A DNA stretch of 64,000 nt from Heterobilharzia americana (taxonomy: Eukaryota > Platyhelminthes > Trematoda > Strigeidida > Schistosomatidae), in NCBI GenBank assembly GCA_944470555.2, contig OX104127.1, positions 55,088,140 to 55,152,139 on the forward strand, given 5' to 3'. A model generated the notes under the pieces. The model did no database searches and had not been told where the DNA came from. It saw only the letters and a program-made list of their open reading frames with translations. This document shows positions 10,705-21,229 of this stretch, in pieces. The first letter of the stretch is position 1, and each line of letters opens with the position of its first letter. The position numbers and the translations under genes are program-made.

Positions 10705-11680
10705 TTTTGAACCTCGATCCACCACTGCTCACAACCTTTCATTTCTTCCTCATACACCATCTCCTCAATGTCACCCTCACATCCGACACCCAACTTGCCG
10801 TTTCCCCTTCGGATTCCACTCAAGTGTCTGACGTGTAATGTCCCCGACACCGTCTACTCAGTGCATGCCCAATCCATCTCCACTGCCTTCTCCTGCATAT
10901 TTCTTCAACCACAGGTTCTTAGTTCGTTCGTTGCCAGCCAGTCAGCCAGCCAACCAACCAGAGTTCCTTGTTGCTCATTCTTATTATTCTGGCCATCTAA
11001 TATTCATCAACCAGCCAGTGTAGGCAGCAGCTGTTCCCAAATATCTGTAGCTTGTTAGAAGTGCTTTCCGTGACATGCCAACTCTCTCAACCATCACATA
11101 CAAGCACTGACTTACTTGACTTGATTGGTGTTGACAATCAGCATGTTGTTCATGCTTTATGCTGAGTGGAGTGGAGTGGAGTGGAGTAGATCTCCACACT
11201 GATTTCAGGTTAATGTAGGAAAGCCTGTCATGCTGTCTTTCCTATCCTGACTGCTTTGACATTTTCATCTGTGCCTGTGCCGCTGACTGTAGTCGGAACG
11301 ATGCTGTCTTGCCTATGTGGTTGTAGGTGTAGATGTAGATGTAGGTGTAGGTGTAGGTGTAGGTGAGAGAGACAACTTCGTTTAGGTTTCTCCCGTTGAT
11401 GGTGATTGGAGTTTGTTGTTGGTGGTGGTGGTGGTGGCGTTGGTTGAGTATTATCATCAACTCTGTCTTCTCCATATTCACTTGAAGTCCGGTTTTTGCT
11501 ACCCCTTCTGTTAACTTGTTAGATTTTGCCTGAAGATCTACATGTTTGTGCGATATTAGACATAAATCATCGGCGAAATCCGAATTTTGTAGGGTCTTTT
11601 CATCGGTTAAACAGCCTATGCTTATTTTCTCGCTGGTCACTGCTTGTTGCATGATCCAATCCACCACAATCACAGAGATA
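10705..11680 (-). mobile_element. RTE 3' fragment, microsatellite subfamily
   Basis: The minus strand reads from IMQQAVTSEK and FADDLCLIS (RT motif C, about 11550-11580) through VNMEKTEL to the 3' coding end. The extreme 3' end (GGAACCCAAGGG) is missing. It carries the ACCTAC array, GGAGT repeats at about 11164-11189 and the CCAGCCAACC tract. One open segment of 143 codons (11242-11673) spans motif C. Confidence 0.85.
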
Positions 11681-11681
11681 T

Positions 11682-11890
11682 TACTATTTATTAATATACT
11701 TATAATTATTCGTTGTTTTATTAGATCGAATTATTCGACCTCTGTTAGCCACAACCAACCAAATTATCATAATTCACATTCAGACAATTTTGAGGCATCG
11801 GCATAGGAGCCTATATGTCAATAGAGGTTGAACAATCGACCCAATAAAACGACGGAGAATTGCAAGTGTATCAATAAATAGTAATAGTAA
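11682..11890. repeat. SINE-A tails in inverted arrangement
   Basis: Positions 11682-11755 are the reversed tail (TATTACTATTTATTAATATAC..GACCTCTGTT). Positions 11755-11890 are the plus-strand ribozyme 3' border (TAGCCACAACCAACC) followed by a forward tail (GGCATCGGCATAGGAGCC..CAATAAATAGTAATAG). They can fold on each other. The core of the ribozyme is absent. Confidence 0.7.
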
Positions 11891-12330
11891 TGTCAGTCCA
11901 TGATGAATACTACTTCTAAATTTAAAATCCCCATTCATCTCAAAAATACATTACTCTATAGTGCTCATTAGTGACTTGCTTCCAGATGGATGTTAGGAAG
12001 TTCTAATGAGAAGCCGTGACCTGTGGGGTCAACCAGTTTGAAGTGAAGTGGATGCTAACTGAAGATCTTGGTTGACAGTCGCGCTATGTTGTGAATTGAC
12101 AGAAGTTGGAAACTGTGAACCACTGGAAACCGATGCAGTGGCTGAATGATCAGCGTGTTCGCCGTGAAACTCGAAGGTCCTGAGTTCGACCCCCAGCAGG
12201 GTCGTTGGTGTGTACTGCTTAGGAGTCCCATACTAGTTGGACGAAACAGGTGTCTAATGCTCACAGATTTTCAATGGTTCACCAACTGATGTCAGTTCAT
12301 GATGGATACTACTTCTAAAAATAAATGAGT
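11891..12330 (+). repeat. SINE-B copy with tail repeated at both ends
   Basis: Tail (ATGTCAGTCCATGATGAATA) at 11891, leader (GCTCATTAGTGACTTGC), head (GCAGTGGCTGAATGATCAG), box B (GAGTTCGACCCCC), hammerhead-like region and a second tail at about 12285. The core reads CTTAGGA, so G5 is lost, while GGACGAAACAGG and GTC remain. The direct repetition of the tail supports a tandem template. Confidence 0.75.
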
Positions 12331-13160
12331 CTATAAATAATCAGTGTAATTAAAGAGTGGACTGTTAGTTTAGGGGTCAAATTGTAGATGGAATAAAAAA
12401 GATAATATATGTCAGCTTTGATACTAAAACTGAATTACCAGGGAAGTTATAATAACTAGGATAATCAACATATTCGTTAAGAGTTTATGTAGTAAATTCG
12501 TCTAATGGAATCTGAGAAATGATATATATATATATATGATATATATATATATATATATATGATGACTTGTTATACTTGTTTTATTTACGCTTACGTACAC
12601 TCGTACAAGTATGCCAATTATTCAGGAAATAGATTTTCACTTGATATAAGCTTTCGCTTCAATGGTTTCATACTAAATGATCCTGATTAAAGTACAATTT
12701 CGCTACAATTATACATTAATCATAATCAATGCTATTTGTCATTGAAGATAAATATCCATATATAAATTTATTGAAAGGAAAAGAGGAAGGAATAATGCAA
12801 CATTTTTTGAAGTAAACATTCTCATCCTCATTCATTCACACACAAGATATTTTAAAGTTTTCCAGATTTAATTACAAGTAGGCGAAAAATTAAGCAATGA
12901 AATAACACCATAGGTATATTGGTGAAGCTAAGTTCAATATAACCAAGTTTCTAAAACCGCATAGTTCCTCAAATTATATCTAAGTTACCATGAAATTATC
13001 CTTCTGACTCATCTAAAACCTTTAAGATATTACAAAGCCAACAATAACCTGTTTCTCAGATGCTTGTGCATTCATGAGTCTTAAATCTCCTCTAATTAGT
13101 CTGAAATTAGTCAAATATGGGGCCTCAATTAAGAGGTTTGTGTGGATTTATTTATTGTTT
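12331..13160. other. unassigned AT-rich DNA with a TA microsatellite
   Basis: It contains (AT)n at 12521-12561, interrupted by GATAT. Otherwise nothing is recognised. Confidence 0.5.
12521..12561. repeat. (AT)n microsatellite
   Basis: Two blocks of alternating AT separated by one G. Confidence 0.95.
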
Positions 13161-13165
13161 TGAGT

Positions 13166-13445
13166 TCGGTATTCATCCTGAACTGACATCAGTTAAATAG
13201 AGGTCGTACCACATCATGAACTGACAGAAATAGGAAACTGTGGATCATGGGATTCCTACCCTGTGGCTCAATGGTGACTTGTTGGACGCGGAACCTGAAC
13301 ATCTTGGGTTCGAGCGCCGGAAGGTCAAGTGTAAGCACTACTGAGGAGTCCAATAATTGGACAAAATAGCTGTTCACTGCTTCTAAATTCCCAATTGTTC
13401 TCCAAGTGACTTAGGTTTATGGTGAATGCCAAGTTGAAATATCGG
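13166..13445. repeat. SINE-B foldback copy
   Basis: Positions 13166-13198 are the reversed tail (GTATTCATCCTGAACTGACA). From 13199 it is forward: head CCTGTGGCTCAATGG, box B (GGGTTCGAGCG), hammerhead and tail. CTGAGGAGTCC and GGAC are intact, but GAAA is AAAA, so it is probably inactive. Confidence 0.75.
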
Positions 13446-13825
13446 GATGTCAACTTCCACAACAAGGAACATCAGATTAAAAAGGATGGGATATATCGGT
13501 GAAAGAATTCGATTAGTTTTTCTCATAGATGTTAAGTTGCCATAAAATCAAACCTCAGGTTCACTGCTACTCTTAATCATCTCAAAAGTGAAATGAGAAA
13601 CGTTCGTGTTGTTCTTGTATCTATGGCCATGAAAAGAAGATAAGTTTCTAGCTGTTAGTTGTTTCATTGACTACGAAATATTTAGTATTCATGCCGTTGA
13701 AAGACTTTTTAGTTCAGTCAAGTTAACAATAACTTATCATGTAGAAATCTTAGCACACTACCCTCTATTACCAGGTCTGGTATAGCAACAATTCAGAGGT
13801 TTTTGGGAGTTGATCGATTGATTTC
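13446..13825. other. unassigned DNA
   Basis: No recognisable motif. Confidence 0.35.
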
Positions 13826-13827
13826 AG

Positions 13828-14010
13828 GTTGAAATTTACCACAGACTGACATTAACTGGAGAAACATTGGGAGCACTGGATGGCTATTTCATCCATGACC
13901 ATCAAGGCCTGAACCCAGGACTTTCAGGTTCCGTGTCAGGTATGTTACCATTTAGCCACAGTTTCCTACTTCTGTTATCTCACGGTATGACTCTACCTCT
14001 ATCCAATACC
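13828..14010 (-). repeat. SINE-B copy, ribozyme partly deleted
   Basis: The minus strand has box A (GTGGCTAAATGG), a box B remnant (CCTGGGTTCAG) and a tail. The stem II section between CATGGAT and GAAATAGCC is missing. Confidence 0.7.
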
Positions 14011-14800
14011 TTCGTGGGTAACTGGCTTTACATCCATGTCTTTGTAATATATGCGTATTGTATATCTTAATCATTTCAGAAATTCAACGTTTACTACACC
14101 TCTGATAGACTTGAGACTGTATGTTGAAAACACACAGAGAATTGCTGATCTACTGAAATACACACTTTTGCTGGTATTCTTGAAGACTGCATGTTAGGCA
14201 TCAGTTGTACATTGTTTATGCTATGACCGAACCATCAGAATAACTTAGATCTGATTTGTATCATAGTTTTCTTTCCCATACTACACATGCGAGGTATTTT
14301 TTGACCATGATCAACTATAACTTGATTTCCTGTCAGTTTCATTCAGCGAAACTTCAAGTACTTAACCATTTTCTTCAAACTTGAAAGCATAGGTCAACTT
14401 TGACTTCTTAAATTGCGTAATACATATTATCATCTCATGATCACCTACAATAAATTACTACTATTTGGAACTAATTAGAAAGCATATCGTTTCCTGAGTA
14501 CATTATAAATGCCATTTATTCATCTATTTAACAGTCACATGTTTTTTTGTTCAGAGGTGGATTCCTGTCTATATTATTTAGTGTTTTCGCTTTAAAAAAC
14601 CTTTCCCATGTAAGACTATGTAAGCCATTAAAAATATCTACTGTACTTTATAAACTGGCAACAAAAATTAGCGTTACATTTGAATAAGAATGAGGCAACT
14701 GTGTAGAAGAAGTGCGCTGAAGAAGTGAAATATAACGGCTTCAGTCAATTCACAACTAACACCCTTGTTAATTAGGTTGATACTAGATAATGAATCAAAG
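14011..14800. other. unassigned AT-rich DNA
   Basis: No convincing ORF or repeat head is seen. Confidence 0.35.
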
Positions 14801-14805
14801 TAAAA

Positions 14806-14868
14806 TAAAAATTTGAACCGTGATCGGGGTTTGAATTTTCATTTCACCTTCAATTATCACCCAGAAGA
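14806..14868 (+). repeat. SINE-C fragment (box B and 3' part)
   Basis: TTTGAACCGTGATCGGGGTT followed by TGAATTTTCATTTCACC and TTCAATTATCACCCAG matches the 3' half of the repeat at 42009-42180. No box A is present. Confidence 0.55.
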
Positions 14869-14878
14869 GGTAGGTCAG

Positions 14879-14961
14879 AGAAGACGGGACTTCCTTCAGG
14901 TGAACGTAGAGTAGACAGAGGTGACGAGGATACCTAACCAACAACAGCATCAACATCAAGC
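14879..14961 (+). mobile_element. short RTE fragment, head-to-head with next
   Basis: GACGGGACTTCCTTCAGG, GTGAACGTAGAGTAGACAG and AACCAACAACAGCATC match the post-RT region of RTE in plus orientation. It abuts a minus-strand RTE copy at about 14962. Confidence 0.7.
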
Positions 14962-16028
14962 ACTCTCGTCTCTGCAGTCTTTTCAGCCTTGCTCCACCAC
15001 TGCCCACAACCTTTCATTTCTTCCTCATACACCATCTCCTCAATGTCACCCTCAAATCCGACACCCAACTTGCCGTTTCCCCTTCGGATTCCACTCAACC
15101 ACCTGGCCTGACGCGTGATATCTCCAAATGGTCTTCTCAGTGAATGGCCAATCCATCTCCACTTCCGTCTCCTACATATTTCTTCAACCACAGGTTCTTA
15201 GTTCGTTCATTGCCAGCCAGCCAGTCAGCCAACCAGCCAGCCAACCAACCAGAGTTCCTTGTTGCTCATTCTTATTATTCTGGCCATCTAATATTCATCA
15301 ACCAGCCAGTGTAGGCAGCAGCTGTTCACAAATATCTGTAGCTTATTAGAAGTGCTTTTCGTGACATGCCAACTCTCTCAACCATCACATACAAGCACTG
15401 ACTTACTTGACTTGATTGGTGTTGACAATCAGCATGTTGTTCATGCTTTATGCTGAGTGGAGTGGAGTGGAGTGGAGTGGAGTGGAGTGGAGTGGAGTGG
15501 AGTGGAGTAGATCTCCACACTGATTTCAGGTTAATGTAGGAAAGCCTGTCATTCTGTCTTTCCTATCGTGATTGCTTTGATATTTTCATCTGTGCCTGTG
15601 TCGCTGACTGTAGTTGAAGCGATGCTGTCTTGCCTATGTGGTTGTAGATGTAGGTGTAGGTGTAGGTGAGAGAGACAACTTCGTTTAGGTTTCTCCCGTT
15701 GATGGTGATTGGAGTTTGTTGTTGTTGATGGAGATGTTGGCTAGCTATCATTCCATGTCCCCATGTTTACTTTTGCTTTCATCGAGAGAAGACACATCGG
15801 CCAGTTGGCTTCCCGAAGGCTTTCACCAACTGGCGTCGTTTCGCCTCTCCGATTTCAGCGAGGAATAAGTTTGTTTTTGTTTTTTTTGTTTTTTGTCTGC
15901 GCTTTGAATTTTCTGTACCGGTTAGTTTTGTTTTATGGGGTAGGGTTGCTAGCCCTATACCCAACTTTCCCTGTTTACTCGGGCTTAGGACCGGCTAGTA
16001 ACTAGTGAACTAGTTAACCAGGCGAGGT
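14962..16028 (-). mobile_element. internally deleted RTE element
   Basis: The minus strand begins with the RTE 5' UTR (16028 to about 15780, AACCTCGCCTGG start) and the ORF start at the ATGAAAGCAAAAGT equivalent. It then jumps near 15740-15755 to the region after the RT (CAACAACAAACTCC), losing nearly all of the endonuclease and RT. It continues to the 3' coding region and lacks the extreme 3' end. It belongs to the microsatellite subfamily, with GAGTG repeats at 15456-15508. Confidence 0.8.
15456..15508. repeat. (GAGTG)n pentanucleotide array
   Basis: About ten units, inside the RTE 3' region. Sister copies at 11164-11189 and 8545-8565 have fewer units, so this array has expanded within the subfamily. 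Confidence 0.9.
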
Positions 16029-16740
16029 TGACTTGATTTATTTCCCTTTGTATAATGTGTCTGAAGACTGATAAGTTGATAATGCTTTTGTAACAAGAAA
16101 ATTTATCGTTTATGTGTTTTTTATAAACGGAAATTATGGTAACAAAAGGAAGTCATTGAGTTGTTATAATATGATTCGGTTGAATAGATAATCAATTGTA
16201 CTGATGAATTTTACTTTCTCGTCAGACGCGGGTAATTTATTTTACTTCTATTTCTTGTATTCAACACTTTAGGCTACCGAGGAACAGTTTATCCAGTAGA
16301 CTACTGAAGGAAATTCATTACTTTAAAGCATTCTTGTCGACTATGAGAGTCGGAATTCAGCATCTGAATTCAATATAGTTCTGTTCCTTTAGTCTCTTAT
16401 TGGTTAAAATACGTAGTAGAACAGTATCATTGACCGGATAGATCGTGTTGGACACATTCAAGTGAATCAATCAAGTAATATTTTGATCAACTGAAATCTT
16501 TTCACATAAACATGCCATCATATCTTAGATCTCTACTAAAACTGTTGTATAATGAGCAATAAAAAGGCTACTGAGCACACTGTATATGGATAGAATTTTG
16601 AATAAGATCTACCTTTATTTTATATGCTATAAGCTGTTATATCTAACTACTAACCTTGTGATCACCTGTCTAAATCCATCTTATTAAAACAAATATATTC
16701 AATGTTTCAAGCTTCACTCACTGTAATATTTGCTTTAGAT
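16029..16740. other. unassigned AT-rich DNA
   Basis: It lies between an RTE 5' end and a TSD-bounded SINE-B. Nothing is recognised. Confidence 0.35.
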
Positions 16741-16752
16741 AATTAGCCTTAT

Positions 16753-17207
16753 TTCAAGTTGTTATTCATCGTAGACTAACATCAGTTGGAGGAAAAAAGG
16801 AAACCTACCTGGGAGCACTGGATAACTGTTTCCTCCTAGTGTAGGACTCCTCAGCAGCTCACACCTATGACTCCGCACCACCAGGGATCGAACCTGCGAC
16901 CTTCAGGTTCCGTGACCAGCACGTTTGCGCTGTATCGTGAGCTAACAGAGGTTGAAAATATGGAGCATTGGATTCTGACCCAGTGGCCAGCTTAATGGTA
17001 ACGTGCTGGCCACGGAACCTGAAGGTTGTGGGTTCGATCCCTGATGGTGCAGTGTTGTGGGTGCGCACTGCTGACGAGTCCCATACTAGTCGGACGGAAC
17101 AACTGTCCAGTGCTCCCAGGTAGGTTTCCTTTGTTCCTCCAACTGATGTTAGTCTACGATGAATAACAACTTGAAATATTTCCAAATTCCCACAACTCCC
17201 TCAAAAA
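16753..17207. mobile_element. SINE-B foldback insertion with 12-bp target duplication
   Basis: AATTAGCCTTAT at 16741-16752 and 17208-17219 bounds the insert. Positions 16753 to about 16920 run in reverse (tail, hammerhead, box B, up to box A). From about 16921 the element is forward and complete (TTTGCGCTGTATCG, head, box B GGTTCGATCCC, hammerhead, tail, CACAACTCCCTCAAAA). In the reversed copy CTGAGGA and GAAA are intact but the stem II closing pair is G-G. In the forward copy GAAA is GGAA. Both are doubtful ribozymes. Confidence 0.9.
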
Positions 17208-17219
17208 AATTAGCCTTAT

Positions 17220-17684
17220 ATCAATGTTGCTTTTTAGTAGTAAATGCGAATTAAAGCCACCTATAGAAAAATGAATCAAAATGTTAGAGGCTTATTCACT
17301 GAATTAACTGTCACAATGAGATTAATTTTACAAGAAAGTAGTCCATTGTTAAAGGATACAAATTAATTTGATCACAACAGATTCCGTATTGTGTATTTAA
17401 TCCTGTCTTATCCATTTTGTTTTTATAGTTGATTGAAGTTCTTGTACATTATGAGAAAAATTTGGCTTAAAAGGCTTATTTTTGAAATTACTATTTTTCA
17501 TTGGGTCAAGAAGAATTTCTTTTTATCAGTCATTTCTTCTGAAAACAATATTCTTCATTCCCTCATTGATAGTACATTGTGAAGGTATGCATTGATGAAT
17601 AACAAAAGAGGATCCCAATTTTATAAAGTAATCATTAATTACTTAGGTGAATTTTAACAAGCCTCATACTCCACTAGGAACCCA
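17220..17684. other. unassigned AT-rich DNA
   Basis: No recognisable coding or repeat signal. TTCCACTAGGAACCCAAGGG near 17670 is a scrap of RTE 3' end followed by AATAATAATG. Confidence 0.45.
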
Positions 17685-17880
17685 AGGGGAAAAAAATAAT
17701 AATGATAACATAGGTGATAATTGAAAGTAAAAAAAAATTTGGGTCACGGAAGGATTGAAACCAGTGACCACTGAGTTATCAGGTCACTGCTATACAAACT
17801 GAGCTGCAAGACCTTGCTGGTTCACTTCAAGCTTCAATAAATATCTGACTTGTAAACTGCAAAAAAGGATACTTCAAACG
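17685..17880 (-). repeat. SINE-C copy (tRNA-headed)
   Basis: On the minus strand it reads GGTCTTGCAGCTCAGTTTG (box A region), box B GGTTTCAATCC, then TTACTTTCAATTATCACC. It has the same order as the copies at 42009, 54145 and 60485. No hammerhead core is present. Confidence 0.65.
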
Positions 17881-18479
17881 GACTTAAAACTAAATGAATC
17901 AATCAAGATACAAACTTACTACTTACTGTCTGCTAGTCTGAATAAACACTCCAGTCGTCGAAGTATGCGCACAACTTGTATAATAAATACCTTTCATGAA
18001 GGTTTTCCTGGTAGTCGCTTATGAATGGCATATAATCGCAGAAATTGCTTATAGTCTTTGAAAAATGGAATACACCCATTTAATCATAGGAAAAGACAAA
18101 GCGTGGTTTCAGTGAAGAAAAATTTTTCTTTTCGACGAAGTCATTTACTAAGCTGTACATTTGTGAATATATGTTACAGTAGGTAGAATGTTCTAGAATT
18201 GTTTCCAGTCAAGGGTGAAAAATATATTGAGTAATTAAAGGAAGTTAACTAATACACATTTGTGTTTTGAGTGGGAAAATAGACGGGGGATTATGAAATT
18301 AAATGTGATTACGTAATACAGGATGAATGTATGTAAGTATGAAACTGAACGAAGGGTTATGAAGATAAAATTGCGATTATGTAATATCGGATAAACCTAT
18401 GACAGAGTATGAAAATAAATGGTGTCATGATAATAAGATTGTAATTACGTAATGCAGGTTCAATCCGATACAAAATGAA
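17881..18479. other. unassigned DNA with a weak local duplication
   Basis: Between about 18290 and 18470 a degenerate unit recurs three times (GATTACGTAATACAGGATG, GATTATGTAATATCGGATAAAC, AATTACGTAATGCAGGTTC), spaced roughly 75-80 bp apart. This looks like an old tandem repeat. The rest is unassigned. Confidence 0.5.
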
Positions 18480-19010
18480 TCTGTGGCCGACAAGGCTTTA
18501 TGATGGCCATGGCAAAGATAAAGGTTGGGTGTGCCTATTTTACACGCATAACGCTGGTTTGAACTTCCAGATAACTAATGGTCTAGCTTCTGCTTTGATT
18601 TTACTCCCTTCGAGTGGTTTGATCGAACTCTGTAGAGAATTTCGAATGAGCTCTCGAAAGGAGCTAAGTGGTCTGAGCTCACGAGGTGTTCTGTTATCGA
18701 ATTGAAGATGCATTTCCATTCTCCCCTTGCAAACCAGACTAGGTAGTGTTTACGGACACGTTTTACAGGTGGATGCATGGTATGGCCAATGTACTCAGCT
18801 CCACAAGAGCAAGTAAACTGGTATATATAGAGTGATGTGGCCCAGTGCGTCGGCTTATCTTTTACATATTGACCGAAAAGTTTCTTGCAGGAGAAAATTA
18901 TTCGAAGGTTGGCAGCGAAGTATGTCCTGTTTATGAATTTTGACAGTCGTTTCCTCAGGACCCCTGCAGCAATATCATTTTTGAATTGAAGATTCAATCA
19001 AAGAATCTTT
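18480..19010 (-). pseudogene. Penelope-like element, GIY-YIG region
   Basis: The minus-strand frame at 18575-18997 gives LQFKNDIAAGVLRKRLSKF, LRIIFSCKKLFGQYVKDK, YQFTCSCGAEYIGHT (GIY-YIG core with the CxC pair), ITEHLVSSDHLAPFESSF and EILYRVRSNHSKG. This order matches the Penelope C-terminus (YKFTCVCGQTYIGRT..FTILYR) of the copy at 27497. The family's GIY-YIG domain is an endonuclease used in integration. RT is absent. Confidence 0.8.
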
Positions 19011-19370
19011 TTCAGCGCCAAATGTCTTTATTCACTTGGGTTCTTTGGCTTAATGTTCTTATCTATGAATCTGAACAGGAAACTTTTTTCCGCTAGAGCT
19101 CGTCGAAGTATTTACTCAGATTCACAAAATACAATCGACTAATATCACAAGTACGGCAAATTTTCGGCAGTGAAGAAGCTTAAACCAGACTGCCGTGCGA
19201 AACTTTGAAATGATTTCATTTCAAATACGATATAACAGAATTAATTTTATGACATAAACAATGACGTAGATATTCTTCTCAACAATAAGGCTACCATATT
19301 ACAATCTTCCTCTACAAAATGGAACACTTTCCAAACGCAAAACATATGTAAAATATGCATGTCTGCAAAC
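19011..19370. other. unassigned DNA
   Basis: Possibly upstream Penelope sequence near 19011-19050; otherwise nothing. Confidence 0.35.
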
Positions 19371-19371
19371 T

Positions 19372-20328
19372 TTTGAACTTGGTTCCACCACTGCCTAGAA
19401 GCTCTCATTTCTTCCTCACATGGTCTCCTCCATGTCACCCTCAAGTCGGACGCCCGACCCGTCGCTTCCCATCTGAGTTCCACTCGAGGGCCTGACGCGT
19501 GATGTCCACAATCGGCCTTCTAAGTGTATGCCCAATCCAATCCATCTCCACTTCCTTCTCCTGAATATTTGTTCAGCAATAGGTTCTTGCTTCGTTGGTT
19601 CATTCCCGGAATACGTTTCTTTTTTGCTTATTCTTATTATTCTGACCATCTCAGCTTCAGTACCATGTGAGCGTAGGCGGCAGTTGTTGATGAATATCTG
19701 TAGTTTGTTGGAAATGCCTTTCTCTCAACTATCACATACAAGCAGTGACTTACTTGACTGAATTGGTGTTGAAAATCCGGATGTTGTTCACACTTTATGC
19801 TGAGTGCAATGCAGTAGATCTCCACACTAGTTTCAGGCTAACGAACACCTGTCTTGCTTTTCCGATCCTGACTTTGACATCCTCGTCTGTGCTACCTGTA
19901 GTTTAAACAGTGCTGCCTATGTAGGTGTAGTTGAAAGAGGCTACTTCCTTTAAGTTTCTCCTGTTGATGTTGATTGGAGCTTCTTCTTGTTGTTGTTGGT
20001 TGGGCATCTTCATCACCTTTATCTTCTCTACGTCCACTTGAAGTCCTGTTTTCGCTACCCTGTCTCTTCTGTGAACCTGTTAGTTTTCGCCTGTAGATCT
20101 TCAAGTTTGTGTGACTTTAGACACAAGTCATTGGCGAAATCCAAGTCTTCTAGGTTCTTTCCCGCGGTCCAGCTATACTCCTCTTCTCGCTTCTCACTGT
20201 TTGTTGCATGATCCAGTCGACCACAATCAGGAATATCATGGGTGATAGTAGGCGGCAGCCTTGTTTTACTCCTGTCTTCAATTCAAAAGCATCACTGAGC
20301 TTCCCATTGTGAATTACTTGACATGTGG
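19372..20328 (-). mobile_element. RTE 3' fragment
   Basis: The minus strand reads from the motif B region (VKQGCRLLSPMIFLIVVD, about 20215-20275) through the motif C area (DLDFANDLCLKS at about 20120-20150, so the first Asp of FADD is Asn) to the coding 3' part. The extreme 3' end is missing. The LLPPTLT-type stretch is frameshifted. It does not carry the expanded ACCTAC or GAGTG arrays. Confidence 0.85.
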
Positions 20329-20725
20329 CGTCAATTTATACTGGTACAAAATCAACTTCTGTCGTCTATGTGATTGTTACAGTTTAAAAATTGACACAAA
20401 ACTCACAATCTAGATTATTGAAAGTTTTCACATCAAAAAGTTATCATATTTAAAGCCCCGATACACTGATGATAATGCCTAATGTGATACTGAAACGTTC
20501 GCTAACTAAAACCTTGGCTAAGAGAAGTATTTATTCTGAACAAAAATAGGACCTTATAATAGGTTGTATATTCATTGAAGAGGGAATATTCTAGAGTCAA
20601 AAGAATACTTTATTTGTCGTTTGCATATTTTAAGCCCAAAATAGTGTAAAATGTCAGTTAGGTTAACACAAAACTTTGTCACTTTAAAGCTACTAAATGC
20701 GTAATAAAGACATTGTTACAGGTAA
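20329..20725. other. unassigned, with a hammerhead-like motif
   Basis: At about 20475-20515 CACTGATGATAATGCC is followed by ACTGAAACGTTCG. This CTGATGA..GAAACG spacing resembles motifs near the ends of Penelope-like elements, but I cannot pair stems convincingly. Confidence 0.3.
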
Positions 20726-21106
20726 ACAGTCATGGTAACTACCGTTTGTAGATTCGTACAGTTTTTCCCCGTTGTACGGGGTCGAATTGGTGAATCTTTG
20801 TTGGCAAATGGACGGATGCACCGATATTACCTGAATATTTACTATAAGAATCCATTATAACAGTAGGGAATTACAAGTATATCAATAGATAGCAATGACT
20901 AATAATCGCTGTACAAGAGATGCCCTTCGTGCCTCAGTGGCCTGATGGATAACGCTCTGGCATCTGAAGTGATGGGTACGAGGTCCGAATCCCAGATGGG
21001 ATAACATCATTCACTTAAGGGTAGATACATTCAGCCAACGTGTCTTGAATAGGACGAAACGCGCATCTTGGATGTCACTGCTAGCCATGACCAACTAAAT
21101 CATGAT
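20726..21106. repeat. SINE-A inverted arrangement: reversed tail then forward unit
   Basis: Positions 20726-20865 hold a reversed tail (GTCGAATTGGTGAATCTTTG..GGACGGATGC). Positions 20866-21106 run forward: ATATCAATAGATAGCAATG, box A (TGGCCTGATGGATAACG), box B (GGTCCGAATCCC) and a ribozyme region. GGACGAAACGCGCATC is intact, but the CTGACGA block reads CCAACGT, so it is inactive. Confidence 0.75.
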
Positions 21107-21229
21107 AATTGATCATAACTTCCCATAATTTCATCCCATTCCCCTGATGGCTGATATAGTCAGAAGGTATCACAGGCGAAATCAGACGAAGTAGCATTGA
21201 GATCTGTGACAACACTGTTGGATAATGCA

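Noticed and set aside
15456..15508. GAGTG array as a centromeric or telomeric satellite
   Set aside because: It is short and lies inside an RTE fragment whose sister copies have the same array at lower unit number.
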